A stretch of DNA of 23,368 nt from Nitrospirota bacterium (lineage in GTDB: Bacteria > Nitrospirota_A > Leptospirillia > Leptospirillales > Leptospirillaceae): NCBI GenBank assembly GCA_021844645.1, contig JAKBTA010000014.1:1-23368 (forward strand), written 5' to 3'. Shown one piece after another: positions 1 to 7,337 of this stretch. Both the position numbers and the translations under genes were made by a program. Position 1 is the first letter of the stretch. Each line of letters opens with the position of its first letter. Under the pieces are notes generated by a model, which did no database searches, was not told the origin of the DNA, and worked only from the letters and a program-made list of their open reading frames with translations.

Positions 1-1510
1 AATTCTGGTCGAGGACGTTTTTGAGCAGGTCAGGGAGATTGGTGATCTCCAGTTCAAGCTTCATCATTCCCGCCTCGACCTTTGAAAGGTCGAGGATATC
101 GTTGATGAGGGAGAGGAGGTGTTGCCCACTCATGAAGATATCGCTCGAAGCGCTTCTCTGCTCAGGGGTGAGTTCGCCCATTATCCCGTCTTTCAACAAC
201 TCGGAGAAGCCGATGATGGCATTGAGCGGTGTCCGGAGCTCATGGGACATGTTGGCGAGAAAATCCGACTTGGCCTGGTCGGCCAGTCTCAATTGCTGAT
301 TTTTCTGAAGCAGTTCTCCGCTGTGGGTCCGGAGTTCGGCGGCCATGATCTGCTGATTTTCCTTCTGGACAAAATTATTGATAGAAGACCCCAGCTCAAG
401 AGAGAGTTTTTCAAGAAAAGCCGTCTCTCTTTCTGAGAGAGTGCGAAGGGAGGCCACCACCATGACCCCGAATCGTTGCTCCCGGTAGCGAATCGGAACC
501 ATCAGGATCTCCATCGGCTGGAAATGGCAGATTCCCGCCTCGATCAGAAATCCCGGATTCTCGCCGGGCTGTTTCAATCGCTGCAGGCGATCTGCCATCG
601 CCGCCTCTCCCAGAACGCCTTCCCCGCGGAGGAAGCTTTCGGTCACCTGATCGTTGGTCCCCCGATGTGCCATCAGGAGAAATTTCCCCTGCCACTCGTC
701 GTACCGGTAAAAGGCAGAAACGGGAAACGGGTGGTTTTCTGCCAGAATACCCAGGACCTTCTGCAAAAGATCGGGCAACCCGAGAGCCGAGTTGCTGAAA
801 AGAGCCAGGATCTGCCCCTGGCTCTTTTCAATGCGCAGGGCTTCTTCCAGGACCGTTTCAGCTTCTCGCCGGTCGCGCATTTCTGCCCGGATCCGCCAAA
901 AGAATCCGGTCAGCAAGGCGACCAGGAAGATGACCGTCGCCCCTATGACCCACAAGGTCTCGACCCCTGCCTCCTGGGCGGCGGCGCTTCGTTCCCTGAG
1001 CAAACGACTTTCCGTCGCATGCATTTCCTGGATGACTTCGTGAACGGCAGACATTTCGGCAATTCCCAAGCCCCCCCGAAGCATCGCCTGCGCCGCCCAA
1101 AGCCCATTTTTTCGATAGGATTCGAGAATGGTGTCCATGACCTGGAGACGCAGCCGCACTTCCTGCTGAAGCTTGATCACCCTGTCTTCTTCCAGCGGAT
1201 TGTCCGTGACCTTCTCCGGAAGCTTCTCCAAGACCTCCTGCAAATGCCGGATAGCGTTCTGGCGCTGATGGAAGTAGACAGAGTTGGAGGTGAGAAAATA
1301 GCCGCGCTGTGCTGTTTCCGCCTGAGTGATCAGAGCCCATGTGCGTTCAAGGTTTCTTAACACCGTTTGGGTATGCTCCACCCATCGGGAGGCGTTGACG
1401 TATCCTTCAGCCGTATGGAAGGCCAGCATGCCAATGAGTACCAGGGAGAAAACAGCCAATCCGAAACTCATCAGGATTTTCTTTTCGGTGGGAAAATTCG
1501 CAGTCATCAT
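1..1510 (-). CDS. CHASE3-GAF sensor histidine kinase, C-terminus cut by window edge
   Basis: An open frame runs from ATG at 1510 to the left edge (about 503 residues). It starts with a short basic N-terminus and a membrane segment at about residues 11-30. A periplasmic CHASE3-like domain follows (motif AQRGYFLT, about 60-70), then a second membrane segment (about 183-205), a GAF-like region (about 225-390), and a HisKA dimerisation domain with the H-box [16 protein letters not shown]. His423 is the expected phosphorylation site. The ATP-binding domain would lie beyond the edge. It is a membrane sensor that autophosphorylates and passes the phosphate to a response regulator not seen here. A second ATG lies one codon downstream, and a GGGG run sits just before the start. 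It lies 238 bp downstream of the GAF-GGDEF-EAL gene on the same strand, which suggests a signalling cluster. The ligand is unknown. Confidence 0.88.
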   Translation of the reverse strand, partial: MMTANFPTEKKILMSFGLAVFSLVLIGMLAFHTAEGYVNASRWVEHTQTVLRNLERTWALITQAETAQRGYFLTSNSVYFHQRQNAIRHLQEVLEKLPEKVTDNPLEEDRVIKLQQEVRLRLQVMDTILESYRKNGLWAAQAMLRGGLGIAEMSAVHEVIQEMHATESRLLRERSAAAQEAGVETLWVIGATVIFLVALLTGFFWRIRAEMRDRREAETVLEEALRIEKSQGQILALFSNSALGLPDLLQKVLGILAENHPFPVSAFYRYDEWQGKFLLMAHRGTNDQVTESFLRGEGVLGEAAMADRLQRLKQPGENPGFLIEAGICHFQPMEILMVPIRYREQRFGVMVVASLRTLSERETAFLEKLSLELGSSINNFVQKENQQIMAAELRTHSGELLQKNQQLRLADQAKSDFLANMSHELRTPLNAIIGFSELLKDGIMGELTPEQRSASSDIFMSGQHLLSLINDILDLSKVEAGMMKLELEITNLPDLLKNVLDQN

Positions 1511-1562
1511 CCATACCCCATGATCATATCCCGATCTTTTGCTTGTCCCAGAATTGAGTGGC

Positions 1563-1596
1563 CATCAGGTTTCTCTCACCTGACGAGGCCCTGATG
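1563..1596 (-). other. Alternative hairpins upstream of the kinase gene
   Basis: Two overlapping inverted repeats can form. One is TCAGGT/ACCTGA with a 7-nt loop at 1565-1583. The other, competing one is CATCAGG (1563-1569) with CCTGATG (1590-1596). No T-run follows, so this is not a classical terminator. It lies in the 238-bp gap between the two signalling genes, where I see no gene. Confidence 0.25.
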
Positions 1597-1748
1597 AAAA
1601 ACAGCGGAACCGTTTCTCTGCCACGATCAACCCCCTTTTCACAAGGACTCCTGGCGGGTTCTGGTCGTGAACGGAAAGAGGGATCCTGAAAGCTCTTTCT
1701 CCCCCGCTCTTCCCGATGCATTGCCGGGCAGGGATTGCAGTGTCAGTG

Positions 1749-4628
1749 TCACGATCCCGGTCCGGCAGCGCCCAGCGAGCGGATCTGATCGATCCGCCGG
1801 ATCAGTTCGGCATTGACCTCCCGGATGGCCTCTTTCAGCGTGTCAAGTCGTGGAAAATCTCCCGCATCCCGGGACAGGATAGCCTCCCGGATCAGCGAGT
1901 GGAGATGCTCGTGGGCATCCCTGTACTGTCGGAACTCGAGTGTCGCCCCGTAGCGGAGCTGACCGTCTCCATCGATCCACCTTCCCTGAAGGCATCGGTG
2001 AGAGTCGGTCCACTCGACACGGCTGACGCCTGGTTTTGCGATTCCATCCAGGAAATTCTCGTAAAAAACACGGGCCGCTTCCTTGGCCAGAAGCAAAGGA
2101 TAGTTCTGGGGGTCCCAGGGAACCTCTGCCCAATGGGACCAGGACTCAAACGGACGATATCGTTCGGCCCATCCAGGGATCTCTTCGGGAACCATCGGAT
2201 GGGCAATCCCGAATCCCTGTCCGATGCGGCATCCCCATCTGAGCAGGAGATCCCCCTCCTCTTCTGTTTCGATCCCCTCTCCGACCACATCGACCAGCAG
2301 CAACTTGGCCGACGTGACAAGACTTGCCACGATGGCCATATCCTGCGGGCTTTTGGGAAGGTTGCGGACAAATCGCCGATCGATCGTCACCCGGTCGACT
2401 CCGAGTGTCTGGATGTAGGCAATGGATCCATGTTCTGTCCCGATGTTGGCAACGCTGATCGAAATCCCCAAGCGTCGGCATGCATCGAAGATTTCTTTTA
2501 CCTTACTGATTTCAGAAAATGATTTTGTTTCCGTGATATCCAGTTCAAGCGCCTGGGGAGGAACCTCCGGATGCCGGGACAAGGCATTTCTGAGATCATC
2601 CGTGAATCTTCCCGAGAGCAAGTGGCGGCTTCCGATATTCATCTTGACTCTGGGCCGGATCCCTTGTTCGCTCCAATCCTCTATCTGGGAAAGGATCTCT
2701 TCCAGAGCCCATCTTTCGATGTCGATGGCCAGATCGCACCCTGCAAGGATCCCGATGAAAGATTCCGAGTCCAGCAGCCCCCGTTCGGGATGGTTCCAGC
2801 GAAGGAGGGCCTCGACGCCCACCAGCCTTCCCGAGGCCAATTCGACCTGGGGCTGATAATGAAGAGCGAAGCGGTTTTCCCCAAGGGACTTTTCGAGCTC
2901 TTTCTTCAGCCGGTAGCTGTTTTCCAGCGCTTCGGTCATGGCCGGCTGAAAGATCTCCCATCCGTTCTTGCCCTGTTCCTTGACCTGGTACATGGCAAGA
3001 TCTGCATGCTTGAGCAGACTCTCATCCCTACCATCGTCGGGAGGGATGATGGTGATCCCCAGGCTTCCCCCGATTGTCACATCCTCTTCTCCCAGCGTGA
3101 ACGGCACGGCAAGAGAACGGATGACCCGGTCGAAGAGAGCCGATCCTTTTTCTGCTTCCAGATGGGTAAAGATGATTCCAAATTCATCTCCGCCGAGGCG
3201 GGCGAGCGTATCCGTTCCCCGGAGAATACCCTTGATCCGCTCGGAGACCTGTATCAGAAGAGCGTCTCCAGCCGGGTGGCCCAGTCGGTCATTGACCTGC
3301 TTGAAGCCATCGAGGTCCAGGATGCCGACTCCAAAACGCTCTTTTGTCCGGAGATGACGTTCTACCGCCTGCTGCATCCTGTCATGAAAAAGTCGGCGGT
3401 TCGGAAGACCGGTCAGATTGTCGAACAGGGCGAGTCGGGTGACCTCTTCCTCCCGCTTTTTCCGGTCGTCCTCCCGATCCCGATTTTCGATCGCGAACGA
3501 GATATTCTTGACCATCATTCCAATCAGGTTCATCAGGTCGGGATCGAAAAAATTCTCTTCATCCGAATAAAGAATCAATGCGCCGAACATAGTCCCTTCC
3601 CGGAAAACCGGGATGCCTGCTCCCGAAAAAATTCCATTTTCAAGAAGGACATTCCGGAGGGAACCATCCCTGAGCTGATTCTGGATGCTGTTCCATACGA
3701 GAGGCTCTTTGAGTCTGACAAGATCTACCCATAGCTCACTTCCTCCGGGCGCAGAGGTGTCGGGGGAATGCTTTCTCCGGGCAAACCCTTCCGTCGTTTT
3801 TCCAAAATAAGCCAGGATGGACCCCTCTCCCGACGCGGCGTCGAGTTCGATAAACCGGACGAGCATGACACCGCTTTCTTCCACAATGATCCGGCATGTT
3901 TGCGGGAGTAATTCCTCCATGGTGGGGAGTGTCAGGATCAGCTGGTCGATTCGCAAAAGGGCCTGGTAGAACCGGTTCTGCCTTGAGGTTTTCCGATGGA
4001 GCCGGGTTCTTCCGAAGAGGAAGACCCCTCCTCCTGCCAGGGCAGAAAGAAGGAGCATCGCCCGGGCATAGTCCAGAAGGCGAATCCGGTAAAAAAAGCT
4101 CTCCCGCTTGCTGGCAGACCAGCCCGCAAGCTCGATGGACAGAAGCATCATCCGGTGGTCGATTCCTACAAGCTCCCGAAGAGGCCTGCCTGCCAGAAGA
4201 CCCTTTTTAAGTTTTTTAAAAAGGGTGCACATTTCCTGAAGCCGGGTCCGCTCTTCTTTTGTCAGAAAAGTGTCGTTGCCTTTCATGACCCTGAGGACTG
4301 TTTTTCCCTGGACAAAAAGGCCGTCGCGATAGGTCTCCCATTTGATCGGTGAGAGATTGGCGGAAGGGATGGAGTTTAGGACAAGAATGTCGTTGATCTT
4401 TTCGAAGAAACTGACTGCATCGGTGAAGCGGGTTGTCTCAATCAGTTTTCTGTTCGTGTTGGCACGATCCAGGGAAAGGGCGAGGAAAATGGCTCCGGCA
4501 AGCGCAAGGAACCACGCAAGCCATAAGCTCGAAAACCATAACCCTTCCTTCATGTGTTTCTGCTGCCCTGAAGACGGAGACAAAAGCCCCCCTTTCATCC
4601 AGCGGACCGGCCAACCGACGAGGATCAA
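1749..4628 (-). CDS. Membrane GAF-GGDEF-EAL protein with degenerate EAL and CZB-like C-terminus
   Basis: A 959-residue cyclic-di-GMP protein. In order: membrane segment (about 30-52), extracytoplasmic region, second membrane segment (about 187-206), GAF-like domain (about 225-380), GGDEF domain with intact GGDEF at 479-483 and an inhibitory I-site RGTD at 470-473, then EAL domain with EALLRW at 606. The EAL domain lacks the paired aspartates of the usual DDFG motif (A727-N728 here), and the usual lysine of KxD is T748, so phosphodiesterase activity is doubtful. Diguanylate cyclase activity looks possible. The last 130 residues resemble a CZB zinc-binding domain, with C879 and an HxxxH pair (H906, H910). 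The longest start is a TTG at 4628 with a weak ribosome site. ATG at 4553 (residue 26, just before the first membrane helix) is an equally plausible start. Confidence 0.9.
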   Translation of the reverse strand: MILVGWPVRWMKGGLLSPSSGQQKHMKEGLWFSSLWLAWFLALAGAIFLALSLDRANTNRKLIETTRFTDAVSFFEKINDILVLNSIPSANLSPIKWETYRDGLFVQGKTVLRVMKGNDTFLTKEERTRLQEMCTLFKKLKKGLLAGRPLRELVGIDHRMMLLSIELAGWSASKRESFFYRIRLLDYARAMLLLSALAGGGVFLFGRTRLHRKTSRQNRFYQALLRIDQLILTLPTMEELLPQTCRIIVEESGVMLVRFIELDAASGEGSILAYFGKTTEGFARRKHSPDTSAPGGSELWVDLVRLKEPLVWNSIQNQLRDGSLRNVLLENGIFSGAGIPVFREGTMFGALILYSDEENFFDPDLMNLIGMMVKNISFAIENRDREDDRKKREEEVTRLALFDNLTGLPNRRLFHDRMQQAVERHLRTKERFGVGILDLDGFKQVNDRLGHPAGDALLIQVSERIKGILRGTDTLARLGGDEFGIIFTHLEAEKGSALFDRVIRSLAVPFTLGEEDVTIGGSLGITIIPPDDGRDESLLKHADLAMYQVKEQGKNGWEIFQPAMTEALENSYRLKKELEKSLGENRFALHYQPQVELASGRLVGVEALLRWNHPERGLLDSESFIGILAGCDLAIDIERWALEEILSQIEDWSEQGIRPRVKMNIGSRHLLSGRFTDDLRNALSRHPEVPPQALELDITETKSFSEISKVKEIFDACRRLGISISVANIGTEHGSIAYIQTLGVDRVTIDRRFVRNLPKSPQDMAIVASLVTSAKLLLVDVVGEGIETEEEGDLLLRWGCRIGQGFGIAHPMVPEEIPGWAERYRPFESWSHWAEVPWDPQNYPLLLAKEAARVFYENFLDGIAKPGVSRVEWTDSHRCLQGRWIDGDGQLRYGATLEFRQYRDAHEHLHSLIREAILSRDAGDFPRLDTLKEAIREVNAELIRRIDQIRSLGAAGPGS

Positions 4629-4706
4629 GGACCAGGAGAAGTGAGGGAGAGAATAGCGCCCGCCACTGGTTCCCGGAGAAGAGAGTCATGCGTTGGATTC
4701 GTTTCA

Positions 4707-4735
4707 TTAGTATCACGGATTTTCTTCTTCCGCAA
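4707..4735 (-). promoter_or_regulatory. Candidate sigma-70 promoter for the GGDEF-EAL gene
   Basis: On the minus strand TTGCGG (4730-4735) and TACTAA (4707-4712) are separated by 17 nt, and a TG lies one base upstream of the -10 like an extended -10. Each hexamer matches the consensus only partly. The position, about 70-80 nt before the TTG start, is sensible. Confidence 0.3.
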
Positions 4736-4774
4736 GAATTTGCATGATTAATAAACAGATTTTATCTTAAATGA

Positions 4775-4791
4775 CGGAAGGTTTACTTCCG
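4775..4791 (-). terminator. Short hairpin after the diguanylate cyclase gene
   Basis: CGGAAG and CTTCCG form a 6-bp stem with a 5-nt loop about 28 nt beyond the stop of the upstream diguanylate cyclase gene. The tract after it is AT-rich but not a clean T-run, so termination would be weak. It separates the cyclase gene from the candidate promoter of the next gene. Confidence 0.3.
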
Positions 4792-4818
4792 GAATTCGGA
4801 TGCGGATAAGAAACGGTG

Positions 4819-5934
4819 TCAGGGAATTTCGGGGACGATTATTTGTGAAGGTGCGGGTAAAAACACGTCGACACGCCCGTGCTCCTGCCAGCAGATCCTG
4901 TTTTTGCCGAACTTCTTGGCGCGATACATCAAATTGTCTGCCCTGTGAAGGAGGGTGCCGAGCGTCTCTTTCGGCCGATATCGTGTCAGACCGATACTGA
5001 CGGTCACCGCCGATCCGTCGGGGCGGATGACCTCTTGCTCGATCCGTTGGCGAAGATCTTCAGAGATCAGGTATGCGGTATCGAAGGATTGTCCCGGAAG
5101 CAGGAGGAGAAACTCCTCGCCTCCCAGTCGCACAAAGAGATCGTCTTTCCGGATGGTTCGATGGACAGCTTCTGCCACAAGAACAAGAACCTGGTCTCCG
5201 CTCTGATGACCATCCTGATCGTTGATGATCTTAAAGTTGTCGATGTCCATCAGTGCGACAAACAATTCCATGTTCTGATCGCGGTCGTTCTGGGCCATCA
5301 GCCTGGATAATTCTCCGAGGCCGGCCTTTCGCACAAGGGCTCCGGTCAGGCTGTCGATGAGCGCCTCTCTTTTAAGCCGGCTCTGGTAGGTATGGATGAC
5401 CCGGTAGTGGTACCAGGCCAGAAGCATTGCAACACAATAGGCAAAGACGGAGCTCAGGAAGATGGGGAAGGAAACCGGGGGGATGTGGTTGAAAAAAGGA
5501 AAGCAGAAATATCCGGAAACGATCCCCACGATTGCCGCGGCATTCCAGAGGAGTGCCCTCTGATATCCCAGAAGGAAGAAATAGGTCAGGGGGAAGACCG
5601 GATACCATACAATCATCAGGACTTCGTTGAAAGAGATAAAGGCCCCCAGAATCTGCTGACAGAGAATCAGGCCGGCAAATCCCGTGAGTATTTTTTTATA
5701 GCTTTCCGTTTTGCGGGACAGAGAGAAGAGAAGTACGGGAGCAATGATGGAAAAAAGTAAAGACGGGATTACCCGGAATAACTCATTCCGGGTAATCTCG
5801 ATGATTGTCATGGTGATGGATGAGGCAATCCCGATCGATCCGCCAATATAGAGGAATTGGATCTTGTCACGGACAAAATCCCTGTCTTCTTCCGGCTCGA
5901 AATGAAATAAGGATTGAACGTTGTCAGAGATCAA
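4819..5934 (-). CDS. Membrane-bound GGDEF diguanylate cyclase
   Basis: 371 residues. The N-terminal half (about 25-180) holds around six hydrophobic membrane segments. The C-terminal half is a complete GGDEF domain with the active-site motif GGEEF at 271-275 and the allosteric I-site RKDD at 262-265, exactly five residues upstream as in product-inhibited cyclases. It should make c-di-GMP from two GTP at the inner membrane and be feedback inhibited. The start is a TTG at 5934, supported by a strong GGGGGAG ribosome site four bases upstream. No EAL domain is present. It lies upstream of the GAF-GGDEF-EAL gene on the same strand, separated by a hairpin and a candidate promoter, so the two may be transcribed separately. 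The membrane domain is not one I can name (MASE-like in general layout). Confidence 0.9.
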   Translation of the reverse strand: MISDNVQSLFHFEPEEDRDFVRDKIQFLYIGGSIGIASSITMTIIEITRNELFRVIPSLLFSIIAPVLLFSLSRKTESYKKILTGFAGLILCQQILGAFISFNEVLMIVWYPVFPLTYFFLLGYQRALLWNAAAIVGIVSGYFCFPFFNHIPPVSFPIFLSSVFAYCVAMLLAWYHYRVIHTYQSRLKREALIDSLTGALVRKAGLGELSRLMAQNDRDQNMELFVALMDIDNFKIINDQDGHQSGDQVLVLVAEAVHRTIRKDDLFVRLGGEEFLLLLPGQSFDTAYLISEDLRQRIEQEVIRPDGSAVTVSIGLTRYRPKETLGTLLHRADNLMYRAKKFGKNRICWQEHGRVDVFLPAPSQIIVPEIP

Positions 5935-6356
5935 AATACTCCCCCGAGCTGTGTTTTTGAGAGGGATCAGTGACGGGGAAGCAAGAATGTCCCGGGAGAA
6001 AACTCAGTACGGTACCCTTCCACGGCGATCCCCCCTCGAACCAAAAAGAAAATGCTAAAAACCGATTGTCGGACAATCCGGATTCTCGCCATTCCGGGAT
6101 CAATACCGAAGAGTTTACACGAATCCCGAAGCTTTTGTCTTTCGGTTTTACCTTTTCGTCACGACCACCATGCCAGAGTCGGGGGCAACATGAGGAGCGG
6201 AATTTAAGCACGAGCTTACGCATCAATGACTTATCGACCTCTGTACCGGTATCAGATACTATTCTGCCTTGTTTCATTTATGGGGGTCGCCGAAGGTGAT
6301 GGAAAACTCATACCATATTGGTTGACTTCTTGTATCCGAACGAATACGACTATTGC
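5935..6356. other. Intergenic region between cyclase gene and toxin remnant
   Basis: A 422-bp stretch with no convincing gene. Open frames exist on both strands but have no ribosome site or recognisable protein character. It must contain the promoter of the leftward cyclase gene and perhaps that of the rightward toxin/antitoxin remnant. The one clear structure is the inverted repeat at 6064-6078, described separately. Confidence 0.5.
6057..6081 (-). terminator. Inverted repeat followed by T5 on the minus strand
   Basis: GATTGTC and GACAATC (6064-6070, 6072-6078) are perfect inverted arms around one central base, flanked by CC and GG. On the minus strand the arms are followed directly by TTTTT, giving the form of a rho-independent terminator or leader attenuator 123 nt before the cyclase start. 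Because the repeat is nearly a perfect palindrome, it could equally be an operator for a dimeric regulator. Confidence 0.35.
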
Positions 6357-6634
6357 ATGATCTGTCTTCGACAAACCGAGATTTTTCCCGTTGCCTGTCT
6401 TCCTTGAGGGATCGTCAAGGTTAGTCCCGGATTCTGTCTCGCCTGGATCGAATCGCAATGGGCAATTTTGGTGATGTAAAATCGGCAGGAGAGGGTCTTT
6501 CGGAAATCCGGATTGATTCGGGCCGGGATACCATCTTTATTTCGTCCGTCGGGAAAAAGTGGTGGTCCTGCTTCTTTTCGGGGGGGGGGGACAAATCGAC
6601 CCAAGACCGCGATATTGCGCGGGCAAAGAATTAG
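6357..6634 (+). pseudogene. Broken HigB/RelE-type toxin gene (addiction module killer family)
   Basis: Piecing three frames together gives an almost complete toxin of about 92 residues. It starts MICLRQTEIF at 6357, continues as RIAMGNFGDVKSAGEGLSE (about 6449-6505), then GYHLYFVRREKVVVLLLF (about 6526-6579), and ends DKSTQDRDIARAKN at 6590-6631. These match the small RelE/HigB-like killer proteins that pair with the antidote family encoded next. Lesions are a 1-nt loss near 6387, an in-frame TAG at 6422-6424, a 1-nt loss near 6523, and a G11 tract at 6580-6590 that is out of phase. The active toxin cannot be made. Its end lies 16 nt before the antitoxin start, the usual toxin-first arrangement. 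The reconstruction is by eye from the sequence. Confidence 0.8.
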
Positions 6635-6650
6635 TTCAGACCCTGGAAAC

Positions 6651-6941
6651 ATGAGTTATGAAAGAAAAAAAATCACGGACTTCGACGTATTGGCGTACCT
6701 CGACAGTGAAGGAGCCATCGCGGAATATCTGATTGCAACACGGGAAGAGAACGATCCCGACATTCTCCTCGTCGCTCGCTCCAATGTGGCAAAAGCCCGC
6801 GGGATGGCCACCATTGCCAGGGAAGCCGGGCTCGGCCGGGAAAGTCTTTATAAGGCATTCTCTCCTGGAGCCAAACTACGGTTCGAGACCATCATGAAGG
6901 TGATGCACTCCTGGGGCGTCAAGCTGACCGTTCACGCCTGA
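6651..6941 (+). CDS. HigA-like antitoxin (addiction module antidote family), orphaned
   Basis: 96 residues from ATG 6651. The start MSYERKKITDFDVLAYLDSE, the region GLGRESLYKAFSP (a helix-turn-helix recognition segment) and the end LRFETIMKVMHSWGVKLTVHA are typical of the probable addiction module antidote family. These proteins neutralise a RelE/HigB-like toxin and repress their own operon through the HTH. The frame stays open further upstream to 6513, but that part overlaps the toxin remnant and has no antitoxin character, so the start at 6651 is preferred. The protein looks intact while its toxin partner upstream is destroyed, so it may be in early decay, may act as an anti-addiction factor against related modules, or may keep a regulatory role. 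Confidence 0.85.
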   Translation: MSYERKKITDFDVLAYLDSEGAIAEYLIATREENDPDILLVARSNVAKARGMATIAREAGLGRESLYKAFSPGAKLRFETIMKVMHSWGVKLTVHA

Positions 6942-7003
6942 CCTCCCTTTACGCTTATCTCCATGGCAAAAAGCTGCCTCGTTCACTGTTATGGACCATG
7001 GGG

Positions 7004-7254
7004 TTACAGCTTTCCGATCGCCTTTTTCGGTAAATACGGATCCAGTAAAGGCTTCAGCGATTCGAGCCAGACCTTTGGATGTTTTTTGTAGGAAACACCT
7101 TCTGTCCATCCGCCATCTTCCTGAGTTCGATTCCAAAATCTTGCCTCATGGTTTCCGCTTCATCTCGAACATATTTTAATGTTTGACGCTTTACCTTATC
7201 AGGAATCCCAGATCTGACCCTTCCCAAAGCTATGACAATCTCTTCAAAAGCCAT
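7004..7254 (-). pseudogene. Possible small frameshifted gene, function unknown
   Basis: On the minus strand an ATG at 7254 opens a charged, protein-like frame (MAFEEIVIALGRVRSGIPDK, then VKRQTLKYVRDEAETMRQDF) that stops at 7054. From about 7100 a different minus frame reads SYKKHPKVWLESLKPLLDPY and ends LPKKAIGKL with a TAA at 7004-7006. Both parts have good amino-acid character, and joining them by one frameshift would give a protein of roughly 80-85 residues. I do not recognise the family. The preceding in-frame sequence is also protein-like up to a TGA at 7315-7317, near the IS630 end, so the 5' end may have been disturbed by the insertion. The alternative is that it is merely chance open frame. 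Confidence 0.3.
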
Positions 7255-7291
7255 ATTGACCTCATCATGTCTGAGACGGAAGCGAACGAGG

Positions 7292-7320
7292 GCTTGATTG
7301 ACAGCATGCGTAAATCAAGC
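7292..7320. repeat. 8-bp inverted repeat beside the IS630 element
   Basis: GCTTGATT (7292-7299) and AATCAAGC (7313-7320) are perfect inverted arms around a 13-nt spacer that itself contains GCATGC. On the plus strand ATTTTG follows, so a weak terminator for rightward transcription is conceivable. It sits 18 bp outside the inferred IS end. Confidence 0.35.
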
Positions 7321-7337
7321 ATTTTGTAACAATCAAA

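Noticed and set aside
476..1360. Long plus-strand open frame opposite the histidine kinase
   Set aside because: The minus frame carries continuous CHASE3, GAF and HisKA motifs. The plus reading has no domain or ribosome site and is a shadow.
2571..3734. 387-codon plus-strand open frame opposite the GGDEF-EAL gene
   Set aside because: It is antisense to clear GGDEF and EAL motifs, and its composition mirrors the opposite strand.
5924..6277. 117-codon minus-strand open frame before the cyclase gene
   Set aside because: No ribosome site, no recognisable domain, overlaps the cyclase start, and contains the inverted repeat at 6064-6078.
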